NCBI GenBank assembly: GCA_021815405.1
Contig: JAKAGV010000009.1
Location: 1 to 64,000 of the forward strand
Reading direction: 5' to 3'
Origin: Bacteroidota bacterium
GTDB lineage: Bacteria > Bacteroidota > Ignavibacteria > Ignavibacteriales > Ignavibacteriaceae
DNA length: 64,000 bases
The notes beneath the pieces were generated by a model. The model saw only the letters and a program-made list of their open reading frames with translations, searched no databases and was not told where the DNA came from. The position numbers and the translations under genes are program-made. Of the stretch, positions 27,020-35,720 are shown in pieces (the first letter of the stretch is position 1; each line of letters begins with the position of its first letter).

Positions 27020-28827
27020 CTTTCACCTTTCTCAATTTTTTGTTTCAATGCAGCATTGTCCTTATTCAGTTCAAGAGCTTTTTTCCAAGTAGCAATGGCT
27101 TTTTCCTTTTCCCCCATTTTAAATTCAATATCGCCGAGATGTTCCCATAGATCAGATTTTGATCCGTCAATCTTAACAGCTTTCTCGGCATACTCTTTGG
27201 CTAACTTATATTCTTTCATCTTATAATATACCCAGCCTATCGTATCCAGATAAGAAGAATTATCCGGCTCTTTTGCTATTGCAATTTTAGCCATCTTTAA
27301 TGCTCTATCAAGATCGATTCCTCTTTCGGATAGTGAATAAGCATAATTATTATTGATCAATGCATTCAGAGAATCAATATTAAGTGCACGCTGATAAATA
27401 CTGTCGCATTTATTCCATTCTTTTTTATTATCATAAATTAATCCGAGAGTTCCAAGAAGGTTTACATCATCAGGAGAAATTTCAAGAGCCTTATTCAGAT
27501 AAATAATCGCCTCGTCATTCTGTTTCAATTGACTTAGAGTAAAACCATAAGCTGAAAGAGCAGTCGGATCTTTCGAATTCAGATTAACTGCTTTTTTTAG
27601 ATAAGGTAAAGCATCCTGATTTTTATTATTTTGCGCCAGAGCCAAACCGAGGATCAAGTTTACACGAAAATCTTCCGGGAATGATTTAATAGCCTGCTGC
27701 ATTACTAACGCGGCTTCATCATATTTTTTATTATCAAAATACAAACCGCCTAGTCTAACCCAGCCCTCAACGTTCCAGCTTGCAAGCTGCGTTGCAGATT
27801 TGAAATAACCAATCGCTGCAGAGTCGTCTTTCTCATCAATAGAAATGGCGCCAAGATACATTTTTACCTGCCAGTCACTAGTATCCTTATTTATTTCGGT
27901 AAAGAATTTTTTTGCGATGGGTAGAAGAGTGCTGTCTTTAAAAGACTGTTCAAAGTACGATGCACCAATTCTAATCTTCGCATCCAAAGGAATATCCGAT
28001 CTATTCAAGATGTAAGAAAATTCATTTGAAGCAGCATCCCAATTATTTTGAGCAAGATAAATTTGCGCCTTCTGTTGATGTGCATTAATATCATCCGGGT
28101 TAGTCAGAAGCACATCATCTATTGCTTTCATTGCTTCATTATACATTTTCGCATGAAGATAATATTCAGCAAGAAGCTTTTTTAAACCGGGATTGTTCGG
28201 ATCAATAGTGATAAGTTTTTGGATTGAGCCAGCAGCCTCCTTGAAGTTCCCCAAGTTTGCTTCTAATTCGGCAACTCGCATAAGCACATTCCAATCCGGT
28301 CCAATGAAAGATGTAATTTGATTATAAATTTCAATCGCTTTAGAAGGTCGGTTGTTCTCGTAAATTCGGGCAAGTTGGTAATAAGCATTTATATCGGTCG
28401 AATCTAATTGAATTATTTTAGATAACACTACTGCTGAAGAATCAAACTGCTTAGCTTGTGAATAGATATCTGAAAGCAGGTTGTAATAGTCAATCTGGCT
28501 AGAGTCTAATTTAACTGCCATCCTGGCATTCGGCAACGCGAATGATAATTTATTCTGATAGAAATAACTTTTGGCAAGAGCAAAATAAACTCCGGCTTCC
28601 GGTTTTAATTTAAGAACATGATTATAATATTTTATCGCAGTATCATAATTGCCTTTAGCTTCTGCAATCGAACCGTCTATGAATTCATTCAAAGCAATTT
28701 TCGACGTATCAATAGCTGTAGATTTATTTAGAATGAAATTCTGTTCGTAATTTTTCGTAATTTCCTTTTGCGGTGAACAGCCGTATAACAAAAGTGCTAT
28801 GATGGCAATTGCCAAAAACTTTAACAT
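27016..28827 (-). CDS. TPR-repeat lipoprotein
   Basis: A 603-residue lipoprotein with lipobox LLLYGC at residues 12-17 and then roughly 14 tetratricopeptide repeats through to the end (for example AIKYYNHVLKLKPEAGVYFALAKSYF; WEHLGDIEFKMGEKEKAIATWKKALELNKDN). TPR solenoids are protein-binding scaffolds. With the downstream lipoprotein and EnvC-like gene it likely forms an envelope assembly unit. It is the first gene of that minus-strand operon and is divergent from the ATP-grasp gene across 28828-29061, which contains no other feature. Confidence 0.88.
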   Translation of the reverse strand: MLKFLAIAIIALLLYGCSPQKEITKNYEQNFILNKSTAIDTSKIALNEFIDGSIAEAKGNYDTAIKYYNHVLKLKPEAGVYFALAKSYFYQNKLSFALPNARMAVKLDSSQIDYYNLLSDIYSQAKQFDSSAVVLSKIIQLDSTDINAYYQLARIYENNRPSKAIEIYNQITSFIGPDWNVLMRVAELEANLGNFKEAAGSIQKLITIDPNNPGLKKLLAEYYLHAKMYNEAMKAIDDVLLTNPDDINAHQQKAQIYLAQNNWDAASNEFSYILNRSDIPLDAKIRIGASYFEQSFKDSTLLPIAKKFFTEINKDTSDWQVKMYLGAISIDEKDDSAAIGYFKSATQLASWNVEGWVRLGGLYFDNKKYDEAALVMQQAIKSFPEDFRVNLILGLALAQNNKNQDALPYLKKAVNLNSKDPTALSAYGFTLSQLKQNDEAIIYLNKALEISPDDVNLLGTLGLIYDNKKEWNKCDSIYQRALNIDSLNALINNNYAYSLSERGIDLDRALKMAKIAIAKEPDNSSYLDTIGWVYYKMKEYKLAKEYAEKAVKIDGSKSDLWEHLGDIEFKMGEKEKAIATWKKALELNKDNAALKQKIEKGES

Positions 28828-29061
28828 ACAATCTCAATGGAATTCAAATAAAAATAAATATAACATTACAATTTATTCCTTTTATAGCAAGATTAAAACT
28901 AATTTATCTTTCACCTTGTCCATAAGCATAGTTGGAATGCCGATTGCTGAATGTCGAATCATCAAGTACCGAAATCAAATTCCAAGATGCCAACAACAAT
29001 CGGCCTACAATCTTGCTTGCAAATATAGTAAACAATATTTTTGTATAAATCATTTTAGGAT

Positions 29062-29985
29062 ATGGAAAAATTTGATCTCGGATTAGCTTATGTCTGGGAA
29101 TACGATGTTGATTTTATTGCTCTCATAGAAGATGTAATGCATAATGCCGGGCTGACCACCTTCCTGGTTTCATATCATAATATAAAAGAGATCACGGAGC
29201 GCATTCAGAGTAAAGACCTGGCTTTTGACTTTTATTTCGATCGCGCCTGGGACGTTGAAGATGATTTCGAAAATCTCGGGAAAATCTTAGTACGAAGAAA
29301 AACATTTATCTTTAATCCATACCACAAAGTCCTTCATGCCATCGATAAAGCAAGCATGCATCTTGAATTTATTACGGCAGGTTTGAATGTGCCTCATTCT
29401 ATTATAATTCCGCCGCACAGCGAAAAAGAAGAAATATATATATCAATCGACGATCTTGCTTTGCTTGGAAGACCTTTTATAATTAAACCGTGTAATACTA
29501 CCGGAGGCGGTATCGGTGTTGTAACCGGTGCTGAGTCATTAAAAGAAGTTCTTGATGAAAGAATTACAAATACTGAAGATAAATACATACTACAAGAAAA
29601 AATTTATCCTACATTTTTTGATGGAAAGCGCGCTTGGTTTAGATGTTTTTGGGCTTTCGGTTCGCCAATTCCCGTTTGGTGGGACGACCAAACTCATGTT
29701 TATAGTGAACTTCAGCCAGACGAGATAATCCGATTCAACCTGAAAAGATTAAACAAGATTACCAGAAAAATTGCAGAACATACCTGCCTGGATTTCTTCT
29801 CCACCGAAATTGTTTTTACAAACGATCAGAAATTTGTAGTTATTGATTATGTTAACGATCAATGCGATATGAGATTCAGTTCTAAACATGCAGACGGCGT
29901 GCCTGATAGAGTTATAAGGATAATTGTAAATAACCTTATGAAGAAAATAGTCAGAATGAAAAAACAAATGCTTCGGCAACCATAA
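29062..29985 (+). CDS. ATP-grasp domain protein (glutathione synthetase/RimK-like), substrate unknown
   Basis: A 307-residue soluble protein. The N-terminal pre-ATP-grasp half includes FYFDRAWDVEDDFENL. The ATP-grasp core runs from about residue 95: ASMHLEFITAGLNVPHSIIIPP, GRPFIIKPCNTTGGGIGVV (glycine-rich loop), DKYILQEKIYPTFFDGKRAWFRCF, and the metal-binding end VVIDYVNDQCDMR. Such enzymes ligate a carboxylate to an amine or thiol with ATP. The real substrate cannot be told. A small membrane protein gene follows after five bases. The final Cys-containing DYVNDQCDMR replaces the usual E-N metal-ligand pair, so activity is not certain. Confidence 0.8.
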   Translation: MEKFDLGLAYVWEYDVDFIALIEDVMHNAGLTTFLVSYHNIKEITERIQSKDLAFDFYFDRAWDVEDDFENLGKILVRRKTFIFNPYHKVLHAIDKASMHLEFITAGLNVPHSIIIPPHSEKEEIYISIDDLALLGRPFIIKPCNTTGGGIGVVTGAESLKEVLDERITNTEDKYILQEKIYPTFFDGKRAWFRCFWAFGSPIPVWWDDQTHVYSELQPDEIIRFNLKRLNKITRKIAEHTCLDFFSTEIVFTNDQKFVVIDYVNDQCDMRFSSKHADGVPDRVIRIIVNNLMKKIVRMKKQMLRQP

Positions 29986-29990
29986 AATAG

Positions 29991-30380
29991 ATGAAAAATC
30001 CCTTGACTACCTTAATTATTTTAATTGTTATCGCGATCATCGGGCTGGCTTCTTATTCTTACATATTCAAAATATATGAGACTAAAGTAGAAACATCAAC
30101 ACTAACTCTTTTTGCCGATAGCAACTCCAAAGTAACAATAACCGCTGTTCCTATCAATGCACTTGGGTGGAGAGCTCCTTTTAGAAAAGTAAAAACCCAT
30201 TTTGAAATTTATGAAGGCAAAGATCTCATAAAAATTATTTCAGAGGATAATATCTCCGGCAAGTTAATTCTTCAAGCTAAAGATAAAACCGGAAGAGTAA
30301 TTATCTACGTAAAACCTTCATTAGCTCTGCTTCCGACGCAAGTTGAAATAAATATTTATCCGAACTATGCGGTGAAGTAA
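29991..30380 (+). CDS. Small membrane-anchored protein of unknown function
   Basis: A 129-residue protein with an N-terminal transmembrane or signal-anchor helix (LTTLIILIVIAIIGLASYSYIF, ~5-26). The remainder is a beta-rich soluble part (TSTLTLFADSNSKVTITAVPINALGWRAPFRKVKTHFEIYEGKDLIKI ... GRVIIYVKPSLALLPTQVEINI) that reads like a single Ig-like or bacterial beta-sandwich domain facing the periplasm. It begins five bases after the ATP-grasp stop, so the two are surely co-transcribed. No family recognised. Confidence 0.75.
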   Translation: MKNPLTTLIILIVIAIIGLASYSYIFKIYETKVETSTLTLFADSNSKVTITAVPINALGWRAPFRKVKTHFEIYEGKDLIKIISEDNISGKLILQAKDKTGRVIIYVKPSLALLPTQVEINIYPNYAVK

Positions 30381-30497
30381 AAGTCAAACTTTCAATTCTT
30401 TTTATCTTAGAAGAGAAAAAAGTTTTATTTGAGATTTTATTACTATTTTTGCTCATGGATTTTCTGTGGTAATTTCTAAAACAAAATTTGAGGGAAT

Positions 30498-31268
30498 ATG
30501 AAAAAGATAATACTGCTCTCCTCTATTTTGATTCTTGCCGCTACTGCAGCATTTGCGCAGGGAACAGCAGGCACAAATGCCAAATATGAGTACAGATATT
30601 TAATCGATATGCCTACTGCCGGTATACTTCAGAAAGGTTATGTCGGTGTTACTTCAGATGTACTGCCTGAAGGTGTATTAATTGAAAGGCTTGAAGTCGG
30701 TGTGTTTGATAACATCAGCTTCGGCATTTCTTACGGCGGTGCAAACTTGATAGGTGCCGGAACTCCAAATTGGTACAAATATCCCGGCGTTAATATACGT
30801 TTCAGAGCAATAAATGAATCGGTTGGATTCCCTGCTGTTACATTTGGCTTTGATTCACAGGGAAAGGGTGTTTATTTCGATTCTACCAGCCGGTATGCAA
30901 TTAAATCACCTGGCTTTTTTGGAGCGGTAAGTAAAAATTTTGCTTTTATGGGTTACATGGCATTACATGGAACTTTGAATTACTCACTCGAAAGTAAGGA
31001 CGGCGAAGATTTTATTGATCTGCATGTAGGTTGTGAAAAGACCATTGGACCAAACGTTTCTTTAATTGGTGAATATGATTTTGCTTTCAATGATAATTCC
31101 TCAAGATACGGTGCCGGAAATGGTTATCTAAACATTGGTATTAGATGGGCAATCGGTGATGGTTTTACTTTAGGATTTGATCTAAGAGACCTGCTGGACA
31201 ACAAGAAATGGAGCCCGTCATCTGCTGATAGGGCACTTAGAATTGAATATATTAAGAGTATATTTTAA
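30498..31268 (+). CDS. Putative outer-membrane beta-barrel protein
   Basis: A 256-residue exported protein. The signal peptide (1-21) ends AAFAQ. Alternating amphipathic strands with G-aromatic girdles (FDNISFGISYGGANLIG, VSLIGEYDFAFNDNSSRYGAGNGYLNIGIRWAIGDGFTLGFDLRDLL) and a C-terminal phenylalanine (EYIKSIF) are typical of BamA-inserted barrels. A GAGGGA ribosome site lies shortly before the ATG. It sits alone between a 117-base and a 309-base gap. The function cannot be assigned further. Confidence 0.75.
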   Translation: MKKIILLSSILILAATAAFAQGTAGTNAKYEYRYLIDMPTAGILQKGYVGVTSDVLPEGVLIERLEVGVFDNISFGISYGGANLIGAGTPNWYKYPGVNIRFRAINESVGFPAVTFGFDSQGKGVYFDSTSRYAIKSPGFFGAVSKNFAFMGYMALHGTLNYSLESKDGEDFIDLHVGCEKTIGPNVSLIGEYDFAFNDNSSRYGAGNGYLNIGIRWAIGDGFTLGFDLRDLLDNKKWSPSSADRALRIEYIKSIF

Positions 31269-31577
31269 TACATATTTACTATGAAAATTAAACTATTTGA
31301 AACTTATTGTATGTCAAATAGTAAAATATAAGTGAGTTTGTAGATAATTATATACATGAGAGTTTATTATTTTATACAAATTAAAATAAATTAAATATCT
31401 TTGACAATTTCGCTGCAAGCTAAGTAATGATATTTTGAATAATGGAATAATGAAATATTGAAAAAATTTCAAAGAAAAGAATTGTTCTATTATTTTTTTC
31501 TCTTTTTATAATGAAGTTATTATTTAGGCTCGATTTTTGCGAAAGTTTTATTAGTTATTTCAATCGGTGGAGTTAAT
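31269..31577. other. 309-base AT-rich intergenic region
   Basis: No gene or strong hairpin is visible. The right end holds a purine-rich ribosome site (GGTGGAG) before the Tyr-rich lipoprotein gene, so the promoter of the three-gene lipoprotein/barrel unit should lie here. Confidence 0.5.
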
Positions 31578-32579
31578 ATGAAAAACTTAAAAATTTTATT
31601 CGGAAGTATTCTGGTAATCACCGCATCACTTTTAAGCGGTTGCTACACACAGGTTGCCATGAGCGACAATGGAAGTAATAATTCCAGCTACGGCTATAAT
31701 GATAATAGTCAAGGAAATTATCAAACTCCTGCCGATTCCAGCTATGGAGATCAATACGGATACCAGAATTATCAAGATTCTACACAGCAAGGATATTCGA
31801 ATAACTATTACTACGATAATCCGTCAGACTATGGATCATGGGGAAATTGGAATAGTTATTACTGGAATCCAAGATTCTCTTTAGGCTTTTATTGGGGATC
31901 GCCTTTTTATAATCCATCCTATTGGGATCCTTTCGGATTATGGTCTTACTATAATAGTTATTATCCTTACTATAGTTACTTCTACCCGAACTATTATCCA
32001 AACTATTATGGAAATTACGGATATTATGGCGGGTACTACGGTGGGTTTTATGGAGGATATACTGCTATCATTCCAAGGTCACATGATACTTACCAGCTAA
32101 GAAATAATAATGGATTCAGAAATAGCGGCGATCGTGGAGGTTTTACAAGAAACAATGGCAACGTATTGGTATCTTCTCCAAGCACATATGGAGGAAGAAG
32201 CGAACCGTCCGGCAGTACTATGAATAAGCCTTCTACTACTAGTAATCAACCTGCTACAATTAATGGTAGAAATAATAACGGAAGGCAAATGACAGGCAGG
32301 GCATATAATGCAAGATCCGGAAACGCAAGAAATAACAACGGATATTATCATAACACAAGAATCCAAAATAGAAATAGTAATCCAAGACCTGAGCCAAGAA
32401 CTTATGCACCACCGCGTCGTACATATTCTCCTCCACCGAGGACATATTCACCGCCGGCACGGTCATATTCTCCTCCGCCAAGTTCATACTCAGCACCGAG
32501 AAGCTATAGCCCTCCGCCTGCTCGTTCTGAAGGTGGCAGCCACGGCAGTTCCAGTGGTGGCGGAAGAAGAGGAAGATAA
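31578..32579 (+). CDS. Tyr/Asn-rich lipoprotein with PPxxYSPP-repeat tail
   Basis: A 333-residue lipoprotein. Lipobox LLSGC at residues 18-22 is followed by YTQVAMSD. Residues ~30-165 are extremely rich in Tyr, Asn, Gly, Ser and Trp (YYGGYYGGFYGGY type), a low-complexity region. The tail (~275-333) is a proline-rich array of [RT]YSPP units ending in GGGRRGR. The composition suggests an extended, perhaps adhesive or self-associating, outer-membrane surface lipoprotein. It starts a unit with another Tyr-rich lipoprotein and a barrel. The two lipoproteins share GCYT after the lipobox, so they are probably paralogues. Confidence 0.8.
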   Translation: MKNLKILFGSILVITASLLSGCYTQVAMSDNGSNNSSYGYNDNSQGNYQTPADSSYGDQYGYQNYQDSTQQGYSNNYYYDNPSDYGSWGNWNSYYWNPRFSLGFYWGSPFYNPSYWDPFGLWSYYNSYYPYYSYFYPNYYPNYYGNYGYYGGYYGGFYGGYTAIIPRSHDTYQLRNNNGFRNSGDRGGFTRNNGNVLVSSPSTYGGRSEPSGSTMNKPSTTSNQPATINGRNNNGRQMTGRAYNARSGNARNNNGYYHNTRIQNRNSNPRPEPRTYAPPRRTYSPPPRTYSPPARSYSPPPSSYSAPRSYSPPPARSEGGSHGSSSGGGRRGR

Positions 32580-32583
32580 AATC

Positions 32584-33078
32584 ATGTTAAAAAATTTGCT
32601 AAAAATATTGTTGATTCCAGTAATTGCTGTTGCTTTATCCGGATGCTACACAGTAGTTTGGATGCCGAATCAAAGCAGCAGCAATTATCCAGAACAAAGC
32701 AATTATTATTATCCACAAAACTATTACGGAGACTATTACTACTATTATGATTCTCCATGGTGGAATTCGATAATTAATCAAAACTCGGAATCAATTTCTC
32801 CGACAACTGACAGGAGTAAAGGAACTGAATTCATAAGAAATAGAGGCGAACGTGGAAGCCAGCCACCTGGTGGAATATTTACTTCTCAGCCGCCTTCAAG
32901 GACTGAACCGATTTTAACTCCGGCTTCACCGGCTACTTCATCTACACCTGCTGATAATAGTGGAAAGGTCGAGAGTTCAAGTTCTTCTAACTCAAATTCA
33001 AATTCTTCAAACAGAAGTTCTAATAATAATAGACCAGCACGAAACGATAACGGAAGAAATTCCAACGGGAGGAATTAA
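32584..33078 (+). CDS. Second Tyr-rich lipoprotein (GCYT type)
   Basis: A 164-residue lipoprotein. The start at ATG 32584 puts the lipobox ALSGC at residues 17-21, followed by YTVVWMPN. The frame stays open upstream to 32308, but that part is the shadow of the preceding gene. After a Tyr-rich block (SNYYYPQNYYGDYYYYYDSPWW) come FIRNRGERG and a Ser/Asn-rich disordered tail. Four bases separate it from the upstream paralogue, and the stop overlaps the next start as TAATG. A Tyr-rich lipoprotein coupled to an outer-membrane barrel suggests that they work at the same site. Confidence 0.78.
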   Translation: MLKNLLKILLIPVIAVALSGCYTVVWMPNQSSSNYPEQSNYYYPQNYYGDYYYYYDSPWWNSIINQNSESISPTTDRSKGTEFIRNRGERGSQPPGGIFTSQPPSRTEPILTPASPATSSTPADNSGKVESSSSSNSNSNSSNRSSNNNRPARNDNGRNSNGRN

Positions 33079-34526
33079 TGAAAAGCTCATATTCATATTA
33101 CGGCAAGCTTTTAATTTTATTTTATTCGCTATTTATTGTCTCTAAAACTTATAGTCAAAATTATAACGATGCTCTCAGATTAGGTGTATCTGGATTAGGA
33201 TCAAATGCAAGAGCTCTTGGAATGGGTGACAGTTATATTGGATTAAGCGACGATGATGGTGCAGCCACTTTTAATCCTGCAGGTTGGGCTTTAACAAAAA
33301 AGCTTTCTATATCCGGCGGATTAAGCTATGATACTTATGCAAATAACACAACATTCTTTGGTCAGAATACAAATTATTCTAACAGCGCAACCAGATTAAA
33401 CGATCTGAGCTTTACTCTCCCCTTTCCTACGGTAAGAGGAAGCTTAGTCTTTGCAGTTACTTATCATACGACCAAGGATTTTACAAGCGCATTAAAGTTC
33501 AACGGATTTAACAACGGCAGCAATTCTTTTATTCAAGATCTTAATAACAATACCAATATTCCCTACGATTTGTATTTAACCGACACCAATTTTGTCACTC
33601 CAATAAATGGGCATCTGAACCAAAGCGGATCTATTCTTGCAAGCGGTGACCTCCATGATTGGACATTTTCCGGTGCAATTGAAGCATATAAAAATTTGTT
33701 CGTCGGATTAAATTTGAATTTCTCTTCCGGCAGTTATAATAGCAACAACAATTATTACGAGGACAATACAGGATACTATCCTTCGAACTTAGAAACGGAT
33801 CCCGGTAATCCCCAAACTAAAGGATTTCAAGAATTTAAGTTGAATAGAATTTTAAATTGGGATATCAGCGGATGGAATGCCAAGTTCGGAGTATTGTATC
33901 AAATTCAGGATAAAGCAAGAATCGGAATTACTGTTCAATTCCCGAAAACTTATACTGTGAAAGAAACTTACACTGTTAACGGCTCTAGCCAGTTTGCTTC
34001 GGGATATTCTTTCACTCTTGATCCTTCTAAATACAGCGACCAGGTTCAATATGATATTGTAACTCCGTACGAATTATCTTTCGGCGGTTCGGCAAATATT
34101 TCCAGCTTAATTGTAAGTGCTCAAGCAACCTTAATCGATTATTCTCAGATGCAGTTTCAAAATGCAAGCGGATTAAGCACTGATTATGTCAACCAGGCAA
34201 ATCAGGGAATTAAAGATCAGCTCCGTTCTGTATTTAATTATAATCTCGGCGCTGAATATACTTTCCCACAGCTTGGAGTTAGGTTAAGAGCGGGTTACAT
34301 GGTCATGCCGTCTGCATTCCAGAGCGATGCTTCTACATCAACTTATGATAGAAAATATATTACAGTCGGTCTCGGTTATTTAGCTGATGGTGCAGTTGGA
34401 TTCGACTTAGCCTATGCACACGGCTTATGGAAAAACTATGGAGACAATTACGGAGTAGATGTCTCAAGAACTTATCAGGATATTACTAAAGATAAACTCA
34501 TCCTATCAATGACCTACAGGTTTTAA
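33078..34526 (+). CDS. OmpP1/FadL-family outer-membrane barrel (PorV-like N-terminus)
   Basis: A 482-residue exported barrel. Signal peptide (1-26) ends TYSQ. The block GVSGLGSNARALGMGDSYIGLSDDDGAATFNPAGWAL is the shared opening of FadL/OmpP1-like and PorV/PorQ barrels. Amphipathic strands continue to the terminal YRF (ILSMTYRF), a typical C-terminal signature. FadL members carry hydrophobic molecules and PorV is the T9SS shuttle protein. The length here fits the transporter group better. It is the last gene of the three-gene unit, followed by a strong terminator. Confidence 0.85.
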   Translation: MKSSYSYYGKLLILFYSLFIVSKTYSQNYNDALRLGVSGLGSNARALGMGDSYIGLSDDDGAATFNPAGWALTKKLSISGGLSYDTYANNTTFFGQNTNYSNSATRLNDLSFTLPFPTVRGSLVFAVTYHTTKDFTSALKFNGFNNGSNSFIQDLNNNTNIPYDLYLTDTNFVTPINGHLNQSGSILASGDLHDWTFSGAIEAYKNLFVGLNLNFSSGSYNSNNNYYEDNTGYYPSNLETDPGNPQTKGFQEFKLNRILNWDISGWNAKFGVLYQIQDKARIGITVQFPKTYTVKETYTVNGSSQFASGYSFTLDPSKYSDQVQYDIVTPYELSFGGSANISSLIVSAQATLIDYSQMQFQNASGLSTDYVNQANQGIKDQLRSVFNYNLGAEYTFPQLGVRLRAGYMVMPSAFQSDASTSTYDRKYITVGLGYLADGAVGFDLAYAHGLWKNYGDNYGVDVSRTYQDITKDKLILSMTYRF

Positions 34527-34530
34527 CTTC

Positions 34531-34570
34531 TTTCGCAGCACAGTTCACTTTGGTTGACTGTGCTGCGAAA
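34531..34570 (+). terminator. Strong hairpin terminator after the barrel gene
   Basis: A perfect 14-base inverted repeat (34531-34544 and 34557-34570) with a 12-base loop starts five bases beyond the barrel stop codon. It has a GC-rich core (GCAGCACAG). No long T run follows, so it may act as a processing or Rho-assisted terminator. Confidence 0.75.
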
Positions 34571-34657
34571 AGCTTCTAATAATCCTTTCAAACAATCTGA
34601 AATTTGACACGAAATCTCCTTCATCTTATTTTTAACAAAAAGATTTTTTATTCATTC

Positions 34658-34670
34658 GGAGAAAGTTATT
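34658..34670 (+). promoter_or_regulatory. Shine-Dalgarno GGAGA with ATT initiation codon
   Basis: GGAGA (34658-34662) is followed after five bases by ATT at 34668, the first codon of the homology-supported RsgA sequence (xKGIVSRIESKDYYVFD). The upstream in-frame stop is at 34605, with no ATG, GTG or TTG between it and 34830. The pattern repeats the one at 18161-18173. Confidence 0.55.
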
Positions 34671-35624
34671 AAAGGAATAGTCAGCAGGATCGAGAGTAAA
34701 GATTACTATGTTTTCGATGCTTCAAGGAAAAATGTAATACGCTGTACTCTTCGCGGAAAATTCAAGAATGATTTCAAATTAAAAAAAGATAAACTGTTCC
34801 ATACCGATATTACGGTTGTTGGAGATTCGGTGGAGTACGAATTAAACACTGACGGCAGCGGGGTAATTTTTAAAATAGAAAAAAGACAAAATTATATTTC
34901 AAGAAAAGCCCCGCGGATTCGCGGAGCCAGTTATAGAGGCGAAAGACTTGAACAAATTATTGCATCTAATGTCGATTCCCTTTTTGTTGTCGGCAGCGTA
35001 GCAGAACCGGTATTCAATAATAAAACTATAGATAGACTTCTTGTTATCGGTGAGAGTGCAGGATTATCTCCATTTATAATCATTAATAAAACAGATCTAG
35101 ATACTGACAATCAAATTGATTATTGGATTAATATATACAAAAACACCGGTTATCAAGTATTTAAAACAAGTGTCATGTCTGGCGTTGGAATTCAAGAGCT
35201 AAAAAATCAACTAAAAGGGAAAACAAATTTGTTTTTCGGGCATTCGGGAGTTGGGAAGTCTTCATTATTAAATGAAATGTATCCGGAGCTCAATCTGAGA
35301 GTTGGGGGAATCAGCAGTTTTACAGACAAAGGCACCCACACTACCGTAACCAGCGTTATGCTTAAGGTTGAAGACTCCACTTTTTTAATCGATACTCCGG
35401 GAATAAGAGAAATTGATCCTTTCGGAATTAGGAAAGAAGATGTCGGTCATTACTTCATTGAATTTTCGGAATTTTCATCTGAATGTAAATTCAATACTTG
35501 CACTCATTACCATGAGCCAAATTGTGCAATAATCAGGGCCGTTGAAGAAGGAAAAATTTCAAGCGAACGGTATGAAAGCTACCTAAAGATACTAGAAACA
35601 GTTGAGGAAGATATATTGTTCTGA
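34668..35624 (+). CDS. rsgA: Ribosome small-subunit-dependent GTPase A; probable ATT start
   Basis: A circularly permuted GTPase that assists late 30S maturation. The first conventional start is GTG 34830, but that would remove most of the N-terminal OB-fold (KGIVSRIESKDYYVFDASRKN, CTLRGKFKNDF, ITVVGDSVEYE), which is in frame upstream. Starting at ATT 34668 gives 318 residues, normal for RsgA, with xKGIV exactly where MKGIV or MQGLV is found in relatives. The order of motifs is G4 (NKTD), then G1 (GHSGVGKSS), then G3 (DTPG), as expected for a permuted enzyme, and a zinc knuckle follows (CKFNTCTHYHEPNC). It precedes the men operon by 96 bases. Confidence 0.9.
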   Translation: MKGIVSRIESKDYYVFDASRKNVIRCTLRGKFKNDFKLKKDKLFHTDITVVGDSVEYELNTDGSGVIFKIEKRQNYISRKAPRIRGASYRGERLEQIIASNVDSLFVVGSVAEPVFNNKTIDRLLVIGESAGLSPFIIINKTDLDTDNQIDYWINIYKNTGYQVFKTSVMSGVGIQELKNQLKGKTNLFFGHSGVGKSSLLNEMYPELNLRVGGISSFTDKGTHTTVTSVMLKVEDSTFLIDTPGIREIDPFGIRKEDVGHYFIEFSEFSSECKFNTCTHYHEPNCAIIRAVEEGKISSERYESYLKILETVEEDILF

Positions 35625-35720
35625 GCTGCGCTACCGTAATACCCAATACATTTTGAAATTGCCGATTGTAAACTTTTTAATGATAAATTATATTTATAAC
35701 AAAAAAAATCGAAAGTTTTA

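Noticed and set aside
28799-29086. 95-codon frame across the TPR/ATP-grasp divergent region
   Set aside because: It overlaps both flanking genes and has no family features; the interval is better read as a promoter region.
32308-32583. In-frame upstream extension of the second Tyr-rich lipoprotein
   Set aside because: It overlaps the first lipoprotein gene out of phase and would bury the export signal and lipobox; ATG 32584 fits a lipoprotein.
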